From Pseudomonas brassicacearum subsp. neoaurantiaca (GTDB taxonomy: Bacteria > Pseudomonadota > Gammaproteobacteria > Pseudomonadales > Pseudomonadaceae): a stretch of DNA of 64,000 bases. Positions 25,658 to 36,662 of the stretch are shown piece by piece. A program made the position numbers and the translations under genes. Position 1 is the first letter of the stretch. Every line of letters begins with the position of its first letter. The stretch is from the NCBI RefSeq assembly GCF_013608025.1, contig NZ_VDLV01000002.1:1-64000 (forward strand). The letters are read 5' to 3'. The notes under the pieces were generated by a model, which saw only the letters and a program-made list of their open reading frames with translations, was not told the DNA's origin and did not search any database.

Positions 25658-27109
25658 TCATTGTCCGATTTGAGCCGTTTGTTGCCCGGCTTGCGGAGAT
25701 GCGTTGCGTTTGCAGACTTTCGCTTCCACTTGCAGCGGTGCGGCCCCGGCTTCAGGCCCCTGTACCTCTAGAGCCAGGAGGTTCTGGTCGGCCCAGTCCT
25801 CGTCGGTGCGCAACTGGAAGGCGAAACGCCCGTCGGTTTCGGAGGTGTTCGGTTTTTCGATCTTGATGTCCTCGTGGCGCCCATTCATGTACCAGAGGGT
25901 GGCTTGCAAGGTTTTCACCGAGGTATCGGCGAACTGGATGTCGACCTGGTGGCTGCCGTTACGCAGATCCATGTTCTTGCTATTGACCATCAATTCGTTC
26001 TTGCCCGGCTTGAGCGCGGTCTTGCTGCTCATGAGGGCCGGCTTGCCTTCGCAACCGTTGTTGTCCAGCAGCGCCATCATCTGGCGGTAGATGGTTTCCT
26101 GGTCCAGGCGATACAGCGGCGAGAATTCCCAGATGAGAATCTTCGGTGGATTCTTCTGGAATTCTTCGCTGCCGAGGTACTGGATCATCGCGCCTTCGAA
26201 ACCGCCGCCCGGGAAGGCCACGTTGAGGATGTCGGCGCCGATGGCTTCTTCCAGGAAACCAGCGAAGTTGTAGTTCTTGCCGCTATGGCTGGTGCCCACG
26301 AGCGTGATCTGCGGGTTGCCCGAATCGCCGAACAGGTCGCCGTCGCCTGCCTCGCCCTTGGGCTCGGTGGTGAACTGGTCCATGTACTGGATCGCGTAGC
26401 TGGTGCCGCACAGTTGCCCGGCCATGTTGTGCAGGGTGCCGGTCTTGCCCATGCGGCCGGACTTCTTGGTCTCGAACTCACGCTTGGGAATGTCGGCGAA
26501 GGCCGGGATCTGCTTGACCTTCTCGGCGACGATCTTCGCCGTGCGCTGGGCACCGTATGGGGTCCAGTGCTGGTCGCCGCGGAAGTAAAAATCGTGGGCG
26601 GGCAGGGTCTCAGGCTGATTTTCGTTGGTCAGCGGCGACAGGTCCGGCACGACGTAACCCATCTGCGCGAAACGGCCGAGCATGGACTTGTAGTTGGTCA
26701 GGGCTTTTTCGTAGTCGAAGGCAGCCTTTTCTTGGGGGTTGAGCTTGTTGCGGTTCACCAGGCCACGGGTCGGCTGGTAGACGATCACCAGCTCGACGCC
26801 TTTTTTCTTGAACGCATCGTGCAGTTGCTGCATGCGCTTGTAGCCGGCCGGCGTGATGTTGAACTCGGTACGCAGGTCTTCCTGGGTACGGAACAGCCAA
26901 TCGCCCTGGGCTTGCACCAGCGTGGTGAAGTTCTGCTGGTAGCGGGTGGTGTAGTTCTTCGCGTCATGGGCCGCCGGGCACAGGTTGCAGCACGGTTCGG
27001 CAGTAAACGTCGGTGCCTTGATTTCATCGGCGCGCGCGCCGCTTGCGGCGGCGAGAATGCCGGCAGTCAGGGCGGACAGGCCCAGAAGTTTGATCATCTG
27101 TGGGTTCAT
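25658..27109 (-). CDS. algX: AlgX, alginate O-acetyltransferase and secretion protein
   Basis: Periplasmic protein with an SGNH acetyltransferase domain and a C-terminal carbohydrate-binding module. It acetylates alginate and is part of the secretion complex. The signal peptide ends near GARADE (residues 24-29). Catalytic residues are Asp179 and His181 in GDQHWTP and Ser274 in LVGTSHSG, all five positions beyond the aeruginosa numbering. The ATG at 27109 (483 residues) is favoured by GAGGA nine bases upstream; the ATG at 27118 lies too close to it. Confidence 0.97.
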   Translation of the reverse strand: MNPQMIKLLGLSALTAGILAAASGARADEIKAPTFTAEPCCNLCPAAHDAKNYTTRYQQNFTTLVQAQGDWLFRTQEDLRTEFNITPAGYKRMQQLHDAFKKKGVELVIVYQPTRGLVNRNKLNPQEKAAFDYEKALTNYKSMLGRFAQMGYVVPDLSPLTNENQPETLPAHDFYFRGDQHWTPYGAQRTAKIVAEKVKQIPAFADIPKREFETKKSGRMGKTGTLHNMAGQLCGTSYAIQYMDQFTTEPKGEAGDGDLFGDSGNPQITLVGTSHSGKNYNFAGFLEEAIGADILNVAFPGGGFEGAMIQYLGSEEFQKNPPKILIWEFSPLYRLDQETIYRQMMALLDNNGCEGKPALMSSKTALKPGKNELMVNSKNMDLRNGSHQVDIQFADTSVKTLQATLWYMNGRHEDIKIEKPNTSETDGRFAFQLRTDEDWADQNLLALEVQGPEAGAAPLQVEAKVCKRNASPQAGQQTAQIGQ

Positions 27110-27121
27110 AAAGGTCATTCC

Positions 27122-28711
27122 TCAGTCCCGCATTTCGGTCTGGCGTTCAACGGGGTCGATCAGCACGGCTTTCTGCTGGCGCACCAGCAGGTCGAGAATT
27201 TCGTCCTGGCGTTCGCCAAGGATTCCCGTGAAGCTGATGCCGCTGGATTTGCTCGGCGCGAGCATGGACACGCGATACAGCTCGACGCTCAACGGCGAGT
27301 CGATGGACAGCGGGCCACTGCCATTGCCGGCCAGTTCGCCACCGACCACGATCAGCGACACTTCGGCGTCGAACGGGTCGAGCTTGATGTCCCGGTCGGT
27401 GTCCGACAGGTCCTTGATGTGGCCGTACAGGCCGGTCAGACCGTTGCCCAGGGACAGGTTTTCGTACAGGCGGATGTTTACGCTGTTACGAATCCGGATG
27501 CCGTGGCGCTGGTTGCCCATCACTTTGTTGCCCCACAACAGGTTGTCGGCACTCTCGTAGAGCGTGATGCCGTCGGTGTGGTTCTTGTAGATCTCGTTGT
27601 AGGCGATCAGGTTGTTCACGCTGTTACGGTCGATCACCACGCCCGAGAGCTTGTTGTCATAGCTGCGGTTGTTGATGATGAAGCTGTCGTTGACCTCACG
27701 GGAAACGATGATCCCGTGCTTCTTCTTTGTCCCGTAGACGGTGTTGTCGGCGATGATCAGCCGGTGCGAACGGTCGTGGGGGTCGATGCCATAGACGATG
27801 TTGTCTTTGTAGGTGTTGCCCTTGATGACGAAGTCGCGGGTCTCGTAGCAGTAGAAGCCGTACCACATGTCCGAGAACTCGGAACCGATGATCCAGCCGG
27901 TCGGTTCCGGGCGCTTGAGGACCTTGGCCATGTTCGGCGTGTACTGGGAAATACTCACGCCGTACGACTTACTGTTCGAGTAGCCGAAGCTGGCCATCTT
28001 GGTGTTGACGATGTAGGTCTCGGTGCCGCCCCAGGACAGCAGGAACGGACGGAACTCCTTGGGCGAGCGGAACGTGGCGGGGCCATTGTCCTTTTCGCGC
28101 CAGCCGGTGACCTTGGTGTCGCGGATGAACATCTGGCCATCGTTGACCAGGAACGACCCGCCCTCCTGGGACAGGCGCAGTTCCTGGGTCTGTTTGTCGA
28201 TCTCGAGGATGCCCTTGCGACCGACGACAATCGGGATCTTCGCCAGGTAGACGCCTGGCGAAGTCTCGATGACGTACTTGGGCACTTTCTTGACCAGGTC
28301 CTTGAGGTTCATGTAGCCGTCGTCAAGAAAGATGGCCTGTGGGATACCGTGCTGGCGCACCACCCACTCGGCCATCTTGTTGTCGCCGCCGATGAAATCC
28401 TTCAAGGCGTCTTCTTGCATCATCCGTCGAACGCTGACCTTGCCTGCCTTGGCCCGTACGATCTTGGCTGCGACCGCTTCGGCGGTGTAGCCCTTGAGGT
28501 CGGGCAGGGTAGGCTTGGCCAGCTCCAGCGGCGCGGTCGGCGCGCTGCTGACGGTGTAGGTCTTGGCGCGTTGCAGTTCCTTGACCACGTTGCCCGGCTT
28601 GGCCACCGGTTCAACGTTGGCGAACGCCGACGAGCCGGCCAGCAGCATCGCTGCGGCCAACAGGCTGATCGAACCTTTCATCGCCTGGCTGTTCCTGAGG
28701 TAGCGGTTCAT
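27122..28711 (-). CDS. algG: AlgG, mannuronan C5-epimerase
   Basis: Periplasmic epimerase converting D-mannuronate to L-guluronate in the polymer. It also shields the chain from AlgL. The 529-residue protein has a signal peptide (residues 11-31, AMLLAGSSAFAN), then a right-handed parallel beta-helix with CASH-type repeats (DNTVYGTKKKHGIIVSREV). The catalytic motif DPHDR is at residues 310-314. I chose the ATG at 28711 with GGAG eight bases upstream; an ATG at 28738 overlapping algE is possible but has no ribosome-binding site. Confidence 0.97.
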   Translation of the reverse strand: MNRYLRNSQAMKGSISLLAAAMLLAGSSAFANVEPVAKPGNVVKELQRAKTYTVSSAPTAPLELAKPTLPDLKGYTAEAVAAKIVRAKAGKVSVRRMMQEDALKDFIGGDNKMAEWVVRQHGIPQAIFLDDGYMNLKDLVKKVPKYVIETSPGVYLAKIPIVVGRKGILEIDKQTQELRLSQEGGSFLVNDGQMFIRDTKVTGWREKDNGPATFRSPKEFRPFLLSWGGTETYIVNTKMASFGYSNSKSYGVSISQYTPNMAKVLKRPEPTGWIIGSEFSDMWYGFYCYETRDFVIKGNTYKDNIVYGIDPHDRSHRLIIADNTVYGTKKKHGIIVSREVNDSFIINNRSYDNKLSGVVIDRNSVNNLIAYNEIYKNHTDGITLYESADNLLWGNKVMGNQRHGIRIRNSVNIRLYENLSLGNGLTGLYGHIKDLSDTDRDIKLDPFDAEVSLIVVGGELAGNGSGPLSIDSPLSVELYRVSMLAPSKSSGISFTGILGERQDEILDLLVRQQKAVLIDPVERQTEMRD

Positions 28712-28737
28712 ATCGGGCACTCCCATGGTCGTTTGCA

Positions 28738-30231
28738 TCAGAAGCGCCAGATCACGTCGACAAAGGCCCGATGCATGTACGAATCGACCTCTTTGCCGTA
28801 GGCGTCGCCTGGCTTGAACACGCCGCCACGAAAGCGCACCAGCGCCGACGGCTCATCGATGGACTGACTCAGCGCGGCCGGCAGCAGGCCTTGCTTGAAG
28901 TATTTGGTGACGACCAGGTCGACTTCCTGGCCCAGGTCCTTGTCACCGTCGCGCAGTGGCAGCGACGAGGTGGACAGGATGGCGCCGGTCACGTCGTCGG
29001 TGTTGTTTTCCACGGCATTGATGCCGTTGCTGCCCACCGGCTTGTTGCCGTCCACGCGCCAGAACTTGTGGTACACCAGGCTGGCGTCGTATTCGTCGCG
29101 CAACTGCCAGGAACCGAACAGGCTGGCGCTCTGGGTGTTAGCCATTTCGCCGCGGAAAGCCTCGCCGAAACGGTGGACCCGCGAGCGGGTGCCGGTGAAG
29201 TTCGAGCGGTTGCTTTGCAGGCCGTTCTGTTCGTAGTCCTCGCTGGCGCGGGCATACGCTGCACCGACTTGCCATTGCGGATCGAGGCGCAGGCGCACAC
29301 CCAGGTCGGTGGCCCAGCCGTCGGCGTCGTCACTGCGCTTGGCTTGCGCCGGGCGCGTGCCGTCGGCGTTCAGCGCGTTGACGGTGTCGCGGTCGCCGGT
29401 CATGCCGGTGAGGCTTGCCCAATAGTTGACGGTGTTGGTGTTGCGCCAGTTGTAGGCGTCGCTGGTGGCCTCCAGGCCGAGCCAGGTCAAGTCACCGTTC
29501 TGGGTCTTGTCCAGGGTGTCGGTGGGCTCGCCCGGGGTCGGGTAGTCCAGGCTGCCGCTGTCGTGGCTATGGTGGGCACGGATACTGGCCCACTGGCCTG
29601 GCATCCACTGGTAGCCGACGTCGCCATAGACGTGCAGGCGGTCCTTGTCTTTTGGAGACAATTCCTTGAGGTCGGTGCGGTATTCGCTGAAACGCTCGGC
29701 CACGCCGAGGTTGGCCCGCAGCAACGTAGTGTCGAACGTCCAGTTCAGGGCTTCGATGTTGGTGTCGCGCCATTGGCCGTCGTCGTTGCGCAGGCGCTGG
29801 CGACCGAATTTCAAGAGTTCGCCTGGATAAGGGGTCAAGCCGCTGTAGCCAATCCAGAACTCGCGCATGGCCAGGTAGCTTTTCTTGGCTTCGCGATCGC
29901 CGCTGTCGGTTTCCTGCGTGGCGCCATCGGACTGCTGCAAAGTATCGGTCTCGATGATGTCGCTGGACGTCACGGCCTGGGCCATGGCGTACCCGCTCCA
30001 GTTACCGCTTTCGCCATAGACCCAAGGGCGCAGGTCCAGGCCGATACCGTTGACGTCGCCACCGCTTTGGGTGCCGAGGTCGCGGTCGTCTTCAGACTGG
30101 CCGGTGATCTTTACTTCCAGGCCGAAATTCTTGCTTTCGGTCAACGCCGCCAGGGTCGGGCAGGACCACAGCAGGGCAAACGACAGGCCAATACCAGCCT
30201 GTACAAAAGGATTGAGCTTCAAAAGCTTCAT
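28738..30231 (-). CDS. algE: AlgE, alginate outer-membrane export porin
   Basis: An 18-strand outer-membrane barrel through which alginate leaves the cell. The 497-residue protein has a signal peptide ending near LAALTE and alternating amphipathic strands throughout. The C-terminal residue is Phe (VDVIWRF), the usual signal for outer-membrane assembly. The start overlaps the algK stop as ATGA. It works with the lipoprotein AlgK as a secretin. Confidence 0.97.
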   Translation of the reverse strand: MKLLKLNPFVQAGIGLSFALLWSCPTLAALTESKNFGLEVKITGQSEDDRDLGTQSGGDVNGIGLDLRPWVYGESGNWSGYAMAQAVTSSDIIETDTLQQSDGATQETDSGDREAKKSYLAMREFWIGYSGLTPYPGELLKFGRQRLRNDDGQWRDTNIEALNWTFDTTLLRANLGVAERFSEYRTDLKELSPKDKDRLHVYGDVGYQWMPGQWASIRAHHSHDSGSLDYPTPGEPTDTLDKTQNGDLTWLGLEATSDAYNWRNTNTVNYWASLTGMTGDRDTVNALNADGTRPAQAKRSDDADGWATDLGVRLRLDPQWQVGAAYARASEDYEQNGLQSNRSNFTGTRSRVHRFGEAFRGEMANTQSASLFGSWQLRDEYDASLVYHKFWRVDGNKPVGSNGINAVENNTDDVTGAILSTSSLPLRDGDKDLGQEVDLVVTKYFKQGLLPAALSQSIDEPSALVRFRGGVFKPGDAYGKEVDSYMHRAFVDVIWRF

Positions 30232-31739
30232 AGAGGTTCCTCGCCGTCATCTTCTTTTAGGGCTTGCAGTTCAAGCGTATCGGGGCTCATTGCGCCGCGA
30301 ATGGCCTGCTCTTGTTGTAGCAGGCGTTGCGCTTGTGCAAGTTGTTCCGGCGGTAATTGTGCTTCGAGGGTCTGGGCAAGCTCGGTCGCTTGCGGGGTGT
30401 TTTGTGCCTTGGCCAACTGGCTGAACACGTAGGCGTTGACCGGGTTGGGCTTGGTGCCCTTGCCCTGGGAAAACAGCTGGGCAATGGCGTAGTCGGCGCT
30501 GTTCTGGCCGTTGCGGGCGGCCTTGAGCAGGTGATCCAGGGCTTTTTGCGAGTACACCTGGCCCAAGTAGCCACGGCGATAGATCTGGCCGAGGTAGTAA
30601 TCGGCGGCCACTTCGCGGCCAACGGCTTTCTGGAAATGCGCCTCGGCGACCTTGGCGTCGGCCGGCACCCATTTGCCCTCGTAGTACAGCTTGCCCAGCA
30701 ACAGCTCGGCACGAGGCTGGTCGGCGGCGCGGCCGTTTTCCAGGTATTGCATCATCTTGTCGACGTCACCCAGTTCCGGGAAGTCGTAGAGCAGTTGCGC
30801 CAGGCTGACCCAGGCAGCGGGGTAGCCGGGGGCGATGCCTTCGAGCAACGACTGGGCGGTTTTCTCGTCAGTCTTGCCCAGGCTTGGATCGGCCAGGACG
30901 CGGGCGACGCTGTCGATGCGCTGGGCGGAAACGACGCCACGGGCATGACCGGCTTGCATTTGCTTGAGCAACTCGGCCTGCTGTTCCGGCTGGCCGCGTT
31001 TCTGATAGACCGTGGCCAGTTCGACGTAGCAGATGTCGGTGGTTGCCAGCGCGGCCTTGCAGACCTTTTCCACTTCGTCCAGGTGCTGGTCGTAAGTGCC
31101 CTGGGTGCGATAGAGCAGGATCTGCGCCAGGCCCGCTTCCGGATAGCCGGCACTGCGCCATTGGCTGATCTGCTGCTGGGCGTTGACGTTCGGGAAGCTG
31201 TGGGGATATTGCAGGTACAGCATCGCCAGCGGGATCAGCGTGTTGCCTTCACCGTTGGCGAAGGCTTTCTTCAACAGGCCTTCGGCTTCGTGTTTTTCAG
31301 CCTCGGTGGAACCGGGCTTGGCCACCAGCAGGCGACCCAGGCGAGCCTGGGCGCGCGGCGAGATATCGGCGGCGGCGCGATAGGTCGCCTCGGCCTTGCG
31401 CATCTGCTCGGGGTCGCGGCTGTCGACCTGGATATCGGCCAGGCCGACCTGGGCTTCGCTGTAGCCCAGGTCTGCCAGCCGTTGGTAGTTTTGCTGCGCC
31501 AGTGCCGTGTCGCCGCGCTTGAGGGCTTCGTTCGCCAGGCGCTGGTCGGGCAGGCCGGCGCAACCGCTAAGACCGACTGCCAGCGCCAGTGCACACAACG
31601 CATATCCTGTGTGGGAGCGAGCTTGCTCGCGATGCAGGCCGCTCGGTGTACCAGACAGACCGCGTCGATCCCATCGCGAGCAAGCTCGCTCCCACAGGGA
31701 ATGCGGTGCATTGTTGTTTTGTGGAGTGATCACGGGCAT
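30228..31739 (-). CDS. algK: AlgK, alginate secretion TPR lipoprotein, with REP insert in its signal peptide
   Basis: Outer-membrane lipoprotein with TPR/Sel1-type repeats ([31 protein letters not shown]) that assembles AlgE. The mature part from lipobox Cys60 ([14 protein letters not shown]) is normal. The N-terminus is not. Between [14 protein letters not shown] and the hydrophobic [12 protein letters not shown] lie about 30 residues encoded by a family B REP-like pair. This makes a signal peptide of 59 residues, where the aeruginosa protein has the Cys near 28. ATG at 31739 has GAGG only four bases upstream; GTG at 31733 has better spacing. An internal TTG near 31598 would remove the insert but leave a very short signal. 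Confidence 0.93.
   Translation of the reverse strand: MPVITPQNNNAPHSLWERACSRWDRRGLSGTPSGLHREQARSHTGYALCALALAVGLSGCAGLPDQRLANEALKRGDTALAQQNYQRLADLGYSEAQVGLADIQVDSRDPEQMRKAEATYRAAADISPRAQARLGRLLVAKPGSTEAEKHEAEGLLKKAFANGEGNTLIPLAMLYLQYPHSFPNVNAQQQISQWRSAGYPEAGLAQILLYRTQGTYDQHLDEVEKVCKAALATTDICYVELATVYQKRGQPEQQAELLKQMQAGHARGVVSAQRIDSVARVLADPSLGKTDEKTAQSLLEGIAPGYPAAWVSLAQLLYDFPELGDVDKMMQYLENGRAADQPRAELLLGKLYYEGKWVPADAKVAEAHFQKAVGREVAADYYLGQIYRRGYLGQVYSQKALDHLLKAARNGQNSADYAIAQLFSQGKGTKPNPVNAYVFSQLAKAQNTPQATELAQTLEAQLPPEQLAQAQRLLQQEQAIRGAMSPDTLELQALKEDDGEEPL
31611..31695. repeat. REP-like repeat pair, family B, inside algK
   Basis: Arms GTGGGAGCGAGCTTGCTCGC and GCGAGCAAGCTCGCTCCCAC with about 40 bases of loop. 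It lies in frame and without stops between the algK start and its signal-peptide core. Confidence 0.94.
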
Positions 31740-31748
31740 ATCCTCGAC

Positions 31749-32918
31749 TTAAAGACCGACGGCCATGGCTTTGTCGATCAGCCAGCCCAGGTTCGGGCCA
31801 CGGTCGCTGACGACTTCCACTGGACGGCCGGCCAGCGCGCTGTCGAGGGCTTCGTCAGGTTGGATCAGCACACGGATATCGGAGGACAGGTCGGCGCTTT
31901 TCAGGCTGGTGCTGCTGACAATCTTGCCGGTGCGGGTGGTGTCTTCGCCGGCAACCTGGAAGCTGACCGGAGTGCCTGGACGCACATCGCCGAACTGGCG
32001 ATAAGAGAAGCGTGCCTCGACGTTGGCCTCGGTGCCCCGTGGGACCAGTTGGAAGATCACGTCACCCTTGCTCGCGTATTGGCCGTTGGAAACCAGTTGC
32101 TGGGTGACGATGCAATCGCATGGCGATGTCAGGGTGCCGGTCATCTGTTTGCCGAACAGCTCCTCGACCTTGGCTGGCTGCAGTTGGTTGTCGTCCAGGT
32201 GACCCTTGAGCACGTCGAGCATGCTGGTGCTGAAGGTCGCCAGCGGGGCGCCCTTGGCGGCTACGCCGTCGGCCTTGACGAGGCTCTGCACGGTGCCGTC
32301 GCGCGGCATGGTGATCGCCATGCCCGGTACGTTGACGATGCCGGCCTGGGCGTGGCTGACGAAGTACATGCCGTACACCGACTTGAAGATGAAACCGAAC
32401 GCCGCCAGGCCGACGACGAATACGCCGAGGCTGAAGGTCACGGCGCGCAGGCGACCGAAAGCGGTCATGCCACCGTTGTCATCTTTCTGCTTGCGGGCCT
32501 TGGTGAAGTTGTCGCGCTGCAGGGTCGCCAGCACATCGCCGACGCCGACGATGTCGCCGGCCAGGTGCGAGGTGATGATGTGACGCAGTGTCGAGATGTC
32601 CCGCGGCTCCAGGTTCTGGAACTGGCAGCCGGTGCGGCCGGTCTGGCGGTCGTAGGAACGGATCTGCAACTCGACGTCCATGGCCAGGCCGAGGTTGTCG
32701 ATCACGAACTGCAGGCGAGCCTTGTAGGTCTCGCCAACCTTGAGCGGCAGTTGGCCGGCGTTGAAGCACAGGCCACCGGCCGACAGGTCCAGGACCTTGA
32801 CTTCCATGGGCGTACGGTCAGGGCCGAAGAAACGCAACTTGGCCGGGATTTTGACCCGGGCGTGTTGGCGTTGGGCTTCGGATTCATGCACTACGTTGAC
32901 ATTCACGGCGGTGTTCAT
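31749..32918 (-). CDS. alg44: Alg44, PilZ c-di-GMP receptor and alginate co-polymerase
   Basis: Inner-membrane protein that activates the Alg8 synthase when its PilZ domain binds c-di-GMP. The 389-residue protein has the PilZ signature RQHAR (Arg17, Arg21) and DLSAGG (Asp44, Ser46, Gly49), identical in position to the binding residues known in Pseudomonas aeruginosa. One membrane span follows (about residues 160-180, VTFSLGVFVVGLAAFGF), then a periplasmic HlyD-like domain. It lies 35 bases after alg8. Confidence 0.97.
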   Translation of the reverse strand: MNTAVNVNVVHESEAQRQHARVKIPAKLRFFGPDRTPMEVKVLDLSAGGLCFNAGQLPLKVGETYKARLQFVIDNLGLAMDVELQIRSYDRQTGRTGCQFQNLEPRDISTLRHIITSHLAGDIVGVGDVLATLQRDNFTKARKQKDDNGGMTAFGRLRAVTFSLGVFVVGLAAFGFIFKSVYGMYFVSHAQAGIVNVPGMAITMPRDGTVQSLVKADGVAAKGAPLATFSTSMLDVLKGHLDDNQLQPAKVEELFGKQMTGTLTSPCDCIVTQQLVSNGQYASKGDVIFQLVPRGTEANVEARFSYRQFGDVRPGTPVSFQVAGEDTTRTGKIVSSTSLKSADLSSDIRVLIQPDEALDSALAGRPVEVVSDRGPNLGWLIDKAMAVGL

Positions 32919-32953
32919 AGGGGCGATTTCCTAGTTAATTCATTCAAGTCCGG

Positions 32954-34435
32954 TCAGACCATCGTCAGCAGCACGGCGACAAAAATGCTGCCGGCGGAGA
33001 AGGTCATGGTCCGAGACGACCAAGTGTTGAACCAACGTTGAAAGCTGGCGAGATCACGGGTCAGGTGGGTGGGCTGGCGGGTCCAGGACTGTTGATCGAG
33101 GCGGAAGAACACGTAGATCTTCACCATGGCACCGACGATCTGGTTGTAATAGAGAATCGCCGGGTAGGCCGGGCCGATCCGGTGTCCGGAACACGACAGC
33201 AACAAGGTCAGGATCAACCGCGTGATGCCGATCCACAGCAGGTACACCAGGATGAACGCGGTGCCGTACTTGAAGCTGGCGATGATCGCCACGGTCAGGC
33301 CCAGCAGCGAGGTCCACATCGATACGCGCTGGTCGAACAGCACCACCGAGGTGAACAGGCCCAGACGCCGCAGACCCAGGCCCAGGGCCCGGGAGTTCTG
33401 CCGCAGGTTGTTGCCATACCAACGGAACATCAACTTGCGACTCGCCTTGATGAAGCTCTTTTCCGGCGGGTGCTCGACCGTGTTGATCGCCGCATCCGGC
33501 ACGTAGAAGGTGTCGTAGCCCAGGCGCATCAGGCTGAACCAGCTCGATTTATCGTCGCCGGTGAGGAACTTGAAGCGGCCCAGGCGCCAGTGTTGCAGCG
33601 AGTCGCTTTCCACGTCGGCGATGAAGTCCGGGTTGGTGACGACAGTCGCGCGGAACACCGACATGCGTCCGGTCATGGTCAGCACGCGCTTGGACAGGGC
33701 CATCGAGCACATGTTGATGTGGCGTTGGGCGAAGCGCAGCTTGTGCCACTCGCTCATGATGTAGCCGCCGCGCACTTCGCAGAACTCGTTGGTGGTCAGG
33801 CCGCCGACGTTGCCGAACAGCTGGAACCACGGCACGGTCTTGCGGACCACGCCTTCGGCGAGGACGGTGTCGCCATCGATCACCGCGACCACTGCGCGAT
33901 CGTCCGGCAGGTGGCGGGAGATGGCGCGGAAGCCGTAGGCCAGGCCGTCACGCTTACCGGTGCCCGGGATGCGCACGAAGTCCAGCTTGACGTGCGCCGG
34001 CGGGTTCATGCGGGCCCAGAGGCTCTTGACCAGCAGTTCGTCGGACATTTCCACGATGGAGCAGACCACGGTGGTCGGCAGCCCGCATTCGATGGCTTCG
34101 CGGATCACCGAGCCGTAGACCTGGGCGGTGGTCAGCGCGTCGATGCGGAAACTGGTGACCATCAGGTACACGTGGGACGGGTCCGCCGCCTTGCCCAGCT
34201 TGCGTACCTTGCGGCGCAGGTGTGGGTAGACGATGTAGAGGAAAATCATGCCGCGCACGAAATGCGTCGCGCCCATGGAATAACGCCAGATGCCCACGGC
34301 GCCGATCAGGAAGATGAAGTCCTTGGATTCGGAGTCGAACGTGGACGTAGGCAGCGCCGTGGCGATGCCCATCAGTAAACTCAAGTAAAACAGCCAACCG
34401 GCGGCCTGAAGCAGGCCGTGCTTTAGCCTGTGCAT
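32954..34435 (-). CDS. alg8: Alg8, alginate polymerase (GT2 glycosyltransferase)
   Basis: Inner-membrane synthase adding mannuronate from GDP-mannuronate. The 493-residue protein has N-terminal membrane spans ([35 protein letters not shown]), a cytoplasmic GT2 domain with AVIDGDTV and LTGDDKSS, and C-terminal spans. I chose the ATG at 34435, which matches the aeruginosa length and has GACGG nine bases upstream; the ATG at 34444 is an alternative. It follows algD by 100 bases. Confidence 0.96.
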   Translation of the reverse strand: MHRLKHGLLQAAGWLFYLSLLMGIATALPTSTFDSESKDFIFLIGAVGIWRYSMGATHFVRGMIFLYIVYPHLRRKVRKLGKAADPSHVYLMVTSFRIDALTTAQVYGSVIREAIECGLPTTVVCSIVEMSDELLVKSLWARMNPPAHVKLDFVRIPGTGKRDGLAYGFRAISRHLPDDRAVVAVIDGDTVLAEGVVRKTVPWFQLFGNVGGLTTNEFCEVRGGYIMSEWHKLRFAQRHINMCSMALSKRVLTMTGRMSVFRATVVTNPDFIADVESDSLQHWRLGRFKFLTGDDKSSWFSLMRLGYDTFYVPDAAINTVEHPPEKSFIKASRKLMFRWYGNNLRQNSRALGLGLRRLGLFTSVVLFDQRVSMWTSLLGLTVAIIASFKYGTAFILVYLLWIGITRLILTLLLSCSGHRIGPAYPAILYYNQIVGAMVKIYVFFRLDQQSWTRQPTHLTRDLASFQRWFNTWSSRTMTFSAGSIFVAVLLTMV

Positions 34436-34535
34436 AATCTGCATCCGTCTCTATCTCGGGCGGGCCTTGTGGGCGGCCCGATGGGTTAAGGCAGGCGAAA
34501 GGCCGGCCAGGGCGAGCCCCGGCCGGCTAACAGAC

Positions 34536-35852
34536 TTACCAGCAGATGCCTTCGGTCCGGCCACTCGGGGAGGTGGCCTTGGACATGAAGCCAACCAGGT
34601 CGATGACCTGCTTGCCTTCCGGTACGTTCTCGGTCAGCGCGCGGAACTTCTCGTCGCGGTTACCGAGAATGATGATGTCGGAGCTGTCGATCACCGCGTC
34701 GAAGTCGGAGTTGAGCAAGGACGAGACGTGAGGAATCTTCGACTCGATGTAATCCTTGTTCGCACCGTGGACACGGGCGTATTCGACGTTGCTGTCGTAG
34801 ATGCGCAGGTCGTAGCCCTTGCCGATCAGCATTTCCGCCAGTTCTACCAGTGGGCTTTCACGCAGGTCGTCGGTACCGGCCTTGAAGCTCAGGCCCAGCA
34901 GGGCGACTTTGCGCTTGTCGTGGCTGGAGACGATGTCGAAAGCGTTCTGCACTTGGGATTCGTTGCTGCGCATCAGCGAGTTGAGCAGCGGCGCTTCCAC
35001 GTCCAGCGAGCTTGCGCGGTAGGTCAGGGCACGCACGTCTTTAGGCAGGCACGAACCGCCGAAGGCGAAGCCTGGGCGCATGTAGTACTGCGACAGGTTC
35101 AGGGCCTTGTCCTGGCAGACCACGTCCATCACTTCGCGACCATCGACGCCGACGGCCTTGGCAATGTTGCCGATTTCGTTGGCGAAGGTGACCTTGGTGG
35201 CGTGCCACACGTTGCAGGTGTACTTGATCATCTCGGCAACGGCGATGTCCTTGCGGATGATCGGTGCGTCGAGCTCTTCGTACAGCGATTGCAGGACGTC
35301 GCCCGAGGCGGTGTCGAACTCGCCGATGACGGTCATAGGCGGCTGGTCGTAGTCCTTGATCGCGGTGCTTTCGCGCAGGAACTCAGGGTTGACCGCGACG
35401 CCGAAATCGACGCCGGCTTTCTTGCCGGAGCAGTCTTCGAGGATCGGGATGACCACATTGGCCACGGTGCCTGGCAGTACGGTGCTGCGTACCACGATAG
35501 TGTGGCGGGTGGTCTTGTCGCGCAGGACAAAACCGATCTCGCGGCACACGGCTTCGATGTAGTTCAGTTCCAGGTCGCCATTCTTTTTACTTGGCGTGCC
35601 GACGCAAATCATCGACAGGTCAGTATCGCGAATCGCTTCGGCGAAGTTGGTAGTGCCGCGCAGTCGACCTGTTTGAATGCCTTGCGCCAACAGCTCGCCA
35701 AGACCCGGTTCAACGATCGGAGACTTACCGGCATTGATCATGTCGATCTTGTCTTTGGCGACATCTACGCCAACTACGTCATGGCCCCGTGCAGACAGGC
35801 AACCGGCACATACTGCACCGACGTAACCCAAACCAAATATGCTAATGCGCAT
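34536..35852 (-). CDS. algD: AlgD, GDP-mannose 6-dehydrogenase
   Basis: Committed step of alginate synthesis, the four-electron oxidation of GDP-mannose to GDP-mannuronate using NAD. The 438-residue protein has the N-terminal Rossmann motif GLGYVGAVCAG, catalytic Cys268 in AFGGSCLPKD, and LSFKAGTDDLRESP in the C-terminal nucleotide domain. The ATG at 35852 has AGAGGT nine bases upstream. It is the first gene of the alginate operon and its promoter region sets the switch for all twelve genes. Confidence 0.98.
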   Translation of the reverse strand: MRISIFGLGYVGAVCAGCLSARGHDVVGVDVAKDKIDMINAGKSPIVEPGLGELLAQGIQTGRLRGTTNFAEAIRDTDLSMICVGTPSKKNGDLELNYIEAVCREIGFVLRDKTTRHTIVVRSTVLPGTVANVVIPILEDCSGKKAGVDFGVAVNPEFLRESTAIKDYDQPPMTVIGEFDTASGDVLQSLYEELDAPIIRKDIAVAEMIKYTCNVWHATKVTFANEIGNIAKAVGVDGREVMDVVCQDKALNLSQYYMRPGFAFGGSCLPKDVRALTYRASSLDVEAPLLNSLMRSNESQVQNAFDIVSSHDKRKVALLGLSFKAGTDDLRESPLVELAEMLIGKGYDLRIYDSNVEYARVHGANKDYIESKIPHVSSLLNSDFDAVIDSSDIIILGNRDEKFRALTENVPEGKQVIDLVGFMSKATSPSGRTEGICW

Positions 35853-36662
35853 CGCATTTACCTCTGTTTTCACGCCATTAAATGGCCGGAGTTAATAGTG
35901 TTCAGCGGTCATCGTGCACTCGGAAGTGTGGAAATGCAGGCGCCACAGTGCCGTGTGCAGGCATACAAAGTTCCGAGTGTCTAAATAAGTGCACTCAAGT
36001 TGTGCGCAAAGCGGCCTAGTTGTTATGACCTGCCCTGTTATGCAGCCAGTCCTCGTTGGCGGGACGCTCGTGCAAAAGATCTTTCACTTCAGACTCCTGG
36101 CAAAAAGCCCACAAAATCAGAAGGTTGGGTGCTCGGGTGAGCACGTTAATAGGGGCGCAGCCTTGGCCTTGTAGGGGATAGTAATGGTGCGTTATCTCCC
36201 GTCCTTTAAGGGTGGATCCAATAAGACGACCGTTTCGCTAAGTTGTCGTTACAACTCCGTTACTTTGGACGACGTGCCTTGTAAGTTATCTCGTACACGC
36301 TCGGCGAGAATCGTTACGGGTGGTATGAGCCGTGCAATTTCACATAGTTCCGATCCGCTCATCGTGATTTTCGAAATTTTTCGAAATATTTGCCTAGATG
36401 GCACTGCTCTCATATTGATAGCACCGCCGATTTCGCCCTTTAGTTTCGGGGAGTTAAAGGGGGTAGATAGTTTTGTGCCAGTATCGAAGAAAAAAATCGG
36501 TGCCACTACGGAAAAATCTGACATTTGTCGAGTGAAAGAAAAGTTAGCGCGGGGAGTGTTTGTTTTGTTGACGCCAAGAAAGTGGCGAATGGGGCGGGGA
36601 AGTTGGATGACAAATTCGGCTTTGATCGAGGCCCCTTATCGGGGCCCGGAAATGATGCTGCG
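35853..36662 (-). promoter_or_regulatory. long algD leader and promoter region
   Basis: About 810 bases without a gene, clearly less GC-rich than the surroundings, as in other alginate-producing pseudomonads where this region binds several regulators. Two AlgU (sigma-22) promoter candidates read toward algD. One is GAACTA-N16-TCATA at 36350-36324, predicting a leader of about 465 bases. The other is GAACTT at 35973-35968 with a poor -10. TTTCGAAATTTTTCGAAAT near 36367-36386 is a repeat of TTTCGAAAT type. I saw no sure AlgR or AmrZ box. Open frames here have AT-rich random composition. Confidence 0.6.
36632..36650 (-). terminator. hairpin after yaaA, possible terminator
   Basis: GGCCCC and GGGGCC arms with a five-base loop lie 13 bases after the yaaA stop. 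There is no T-run, so termination is uncertain. Confidence 0.4.

Noticed and set aside
25874..28801. 975-residue plus-strand frame opposite algX and algG
   Set aside because: Mirror of strongly supported alginate genes; composition (His, Val, Gln, Arg rich) is typical of an antisense frame in GC-rich DNA.
30357..33041. 894-residue plus-strand frame opposite algK and alg44
   Set aside because: Antisense shadow; lacks domains, and the minus-strand genes have catalytic or binding residues in place.
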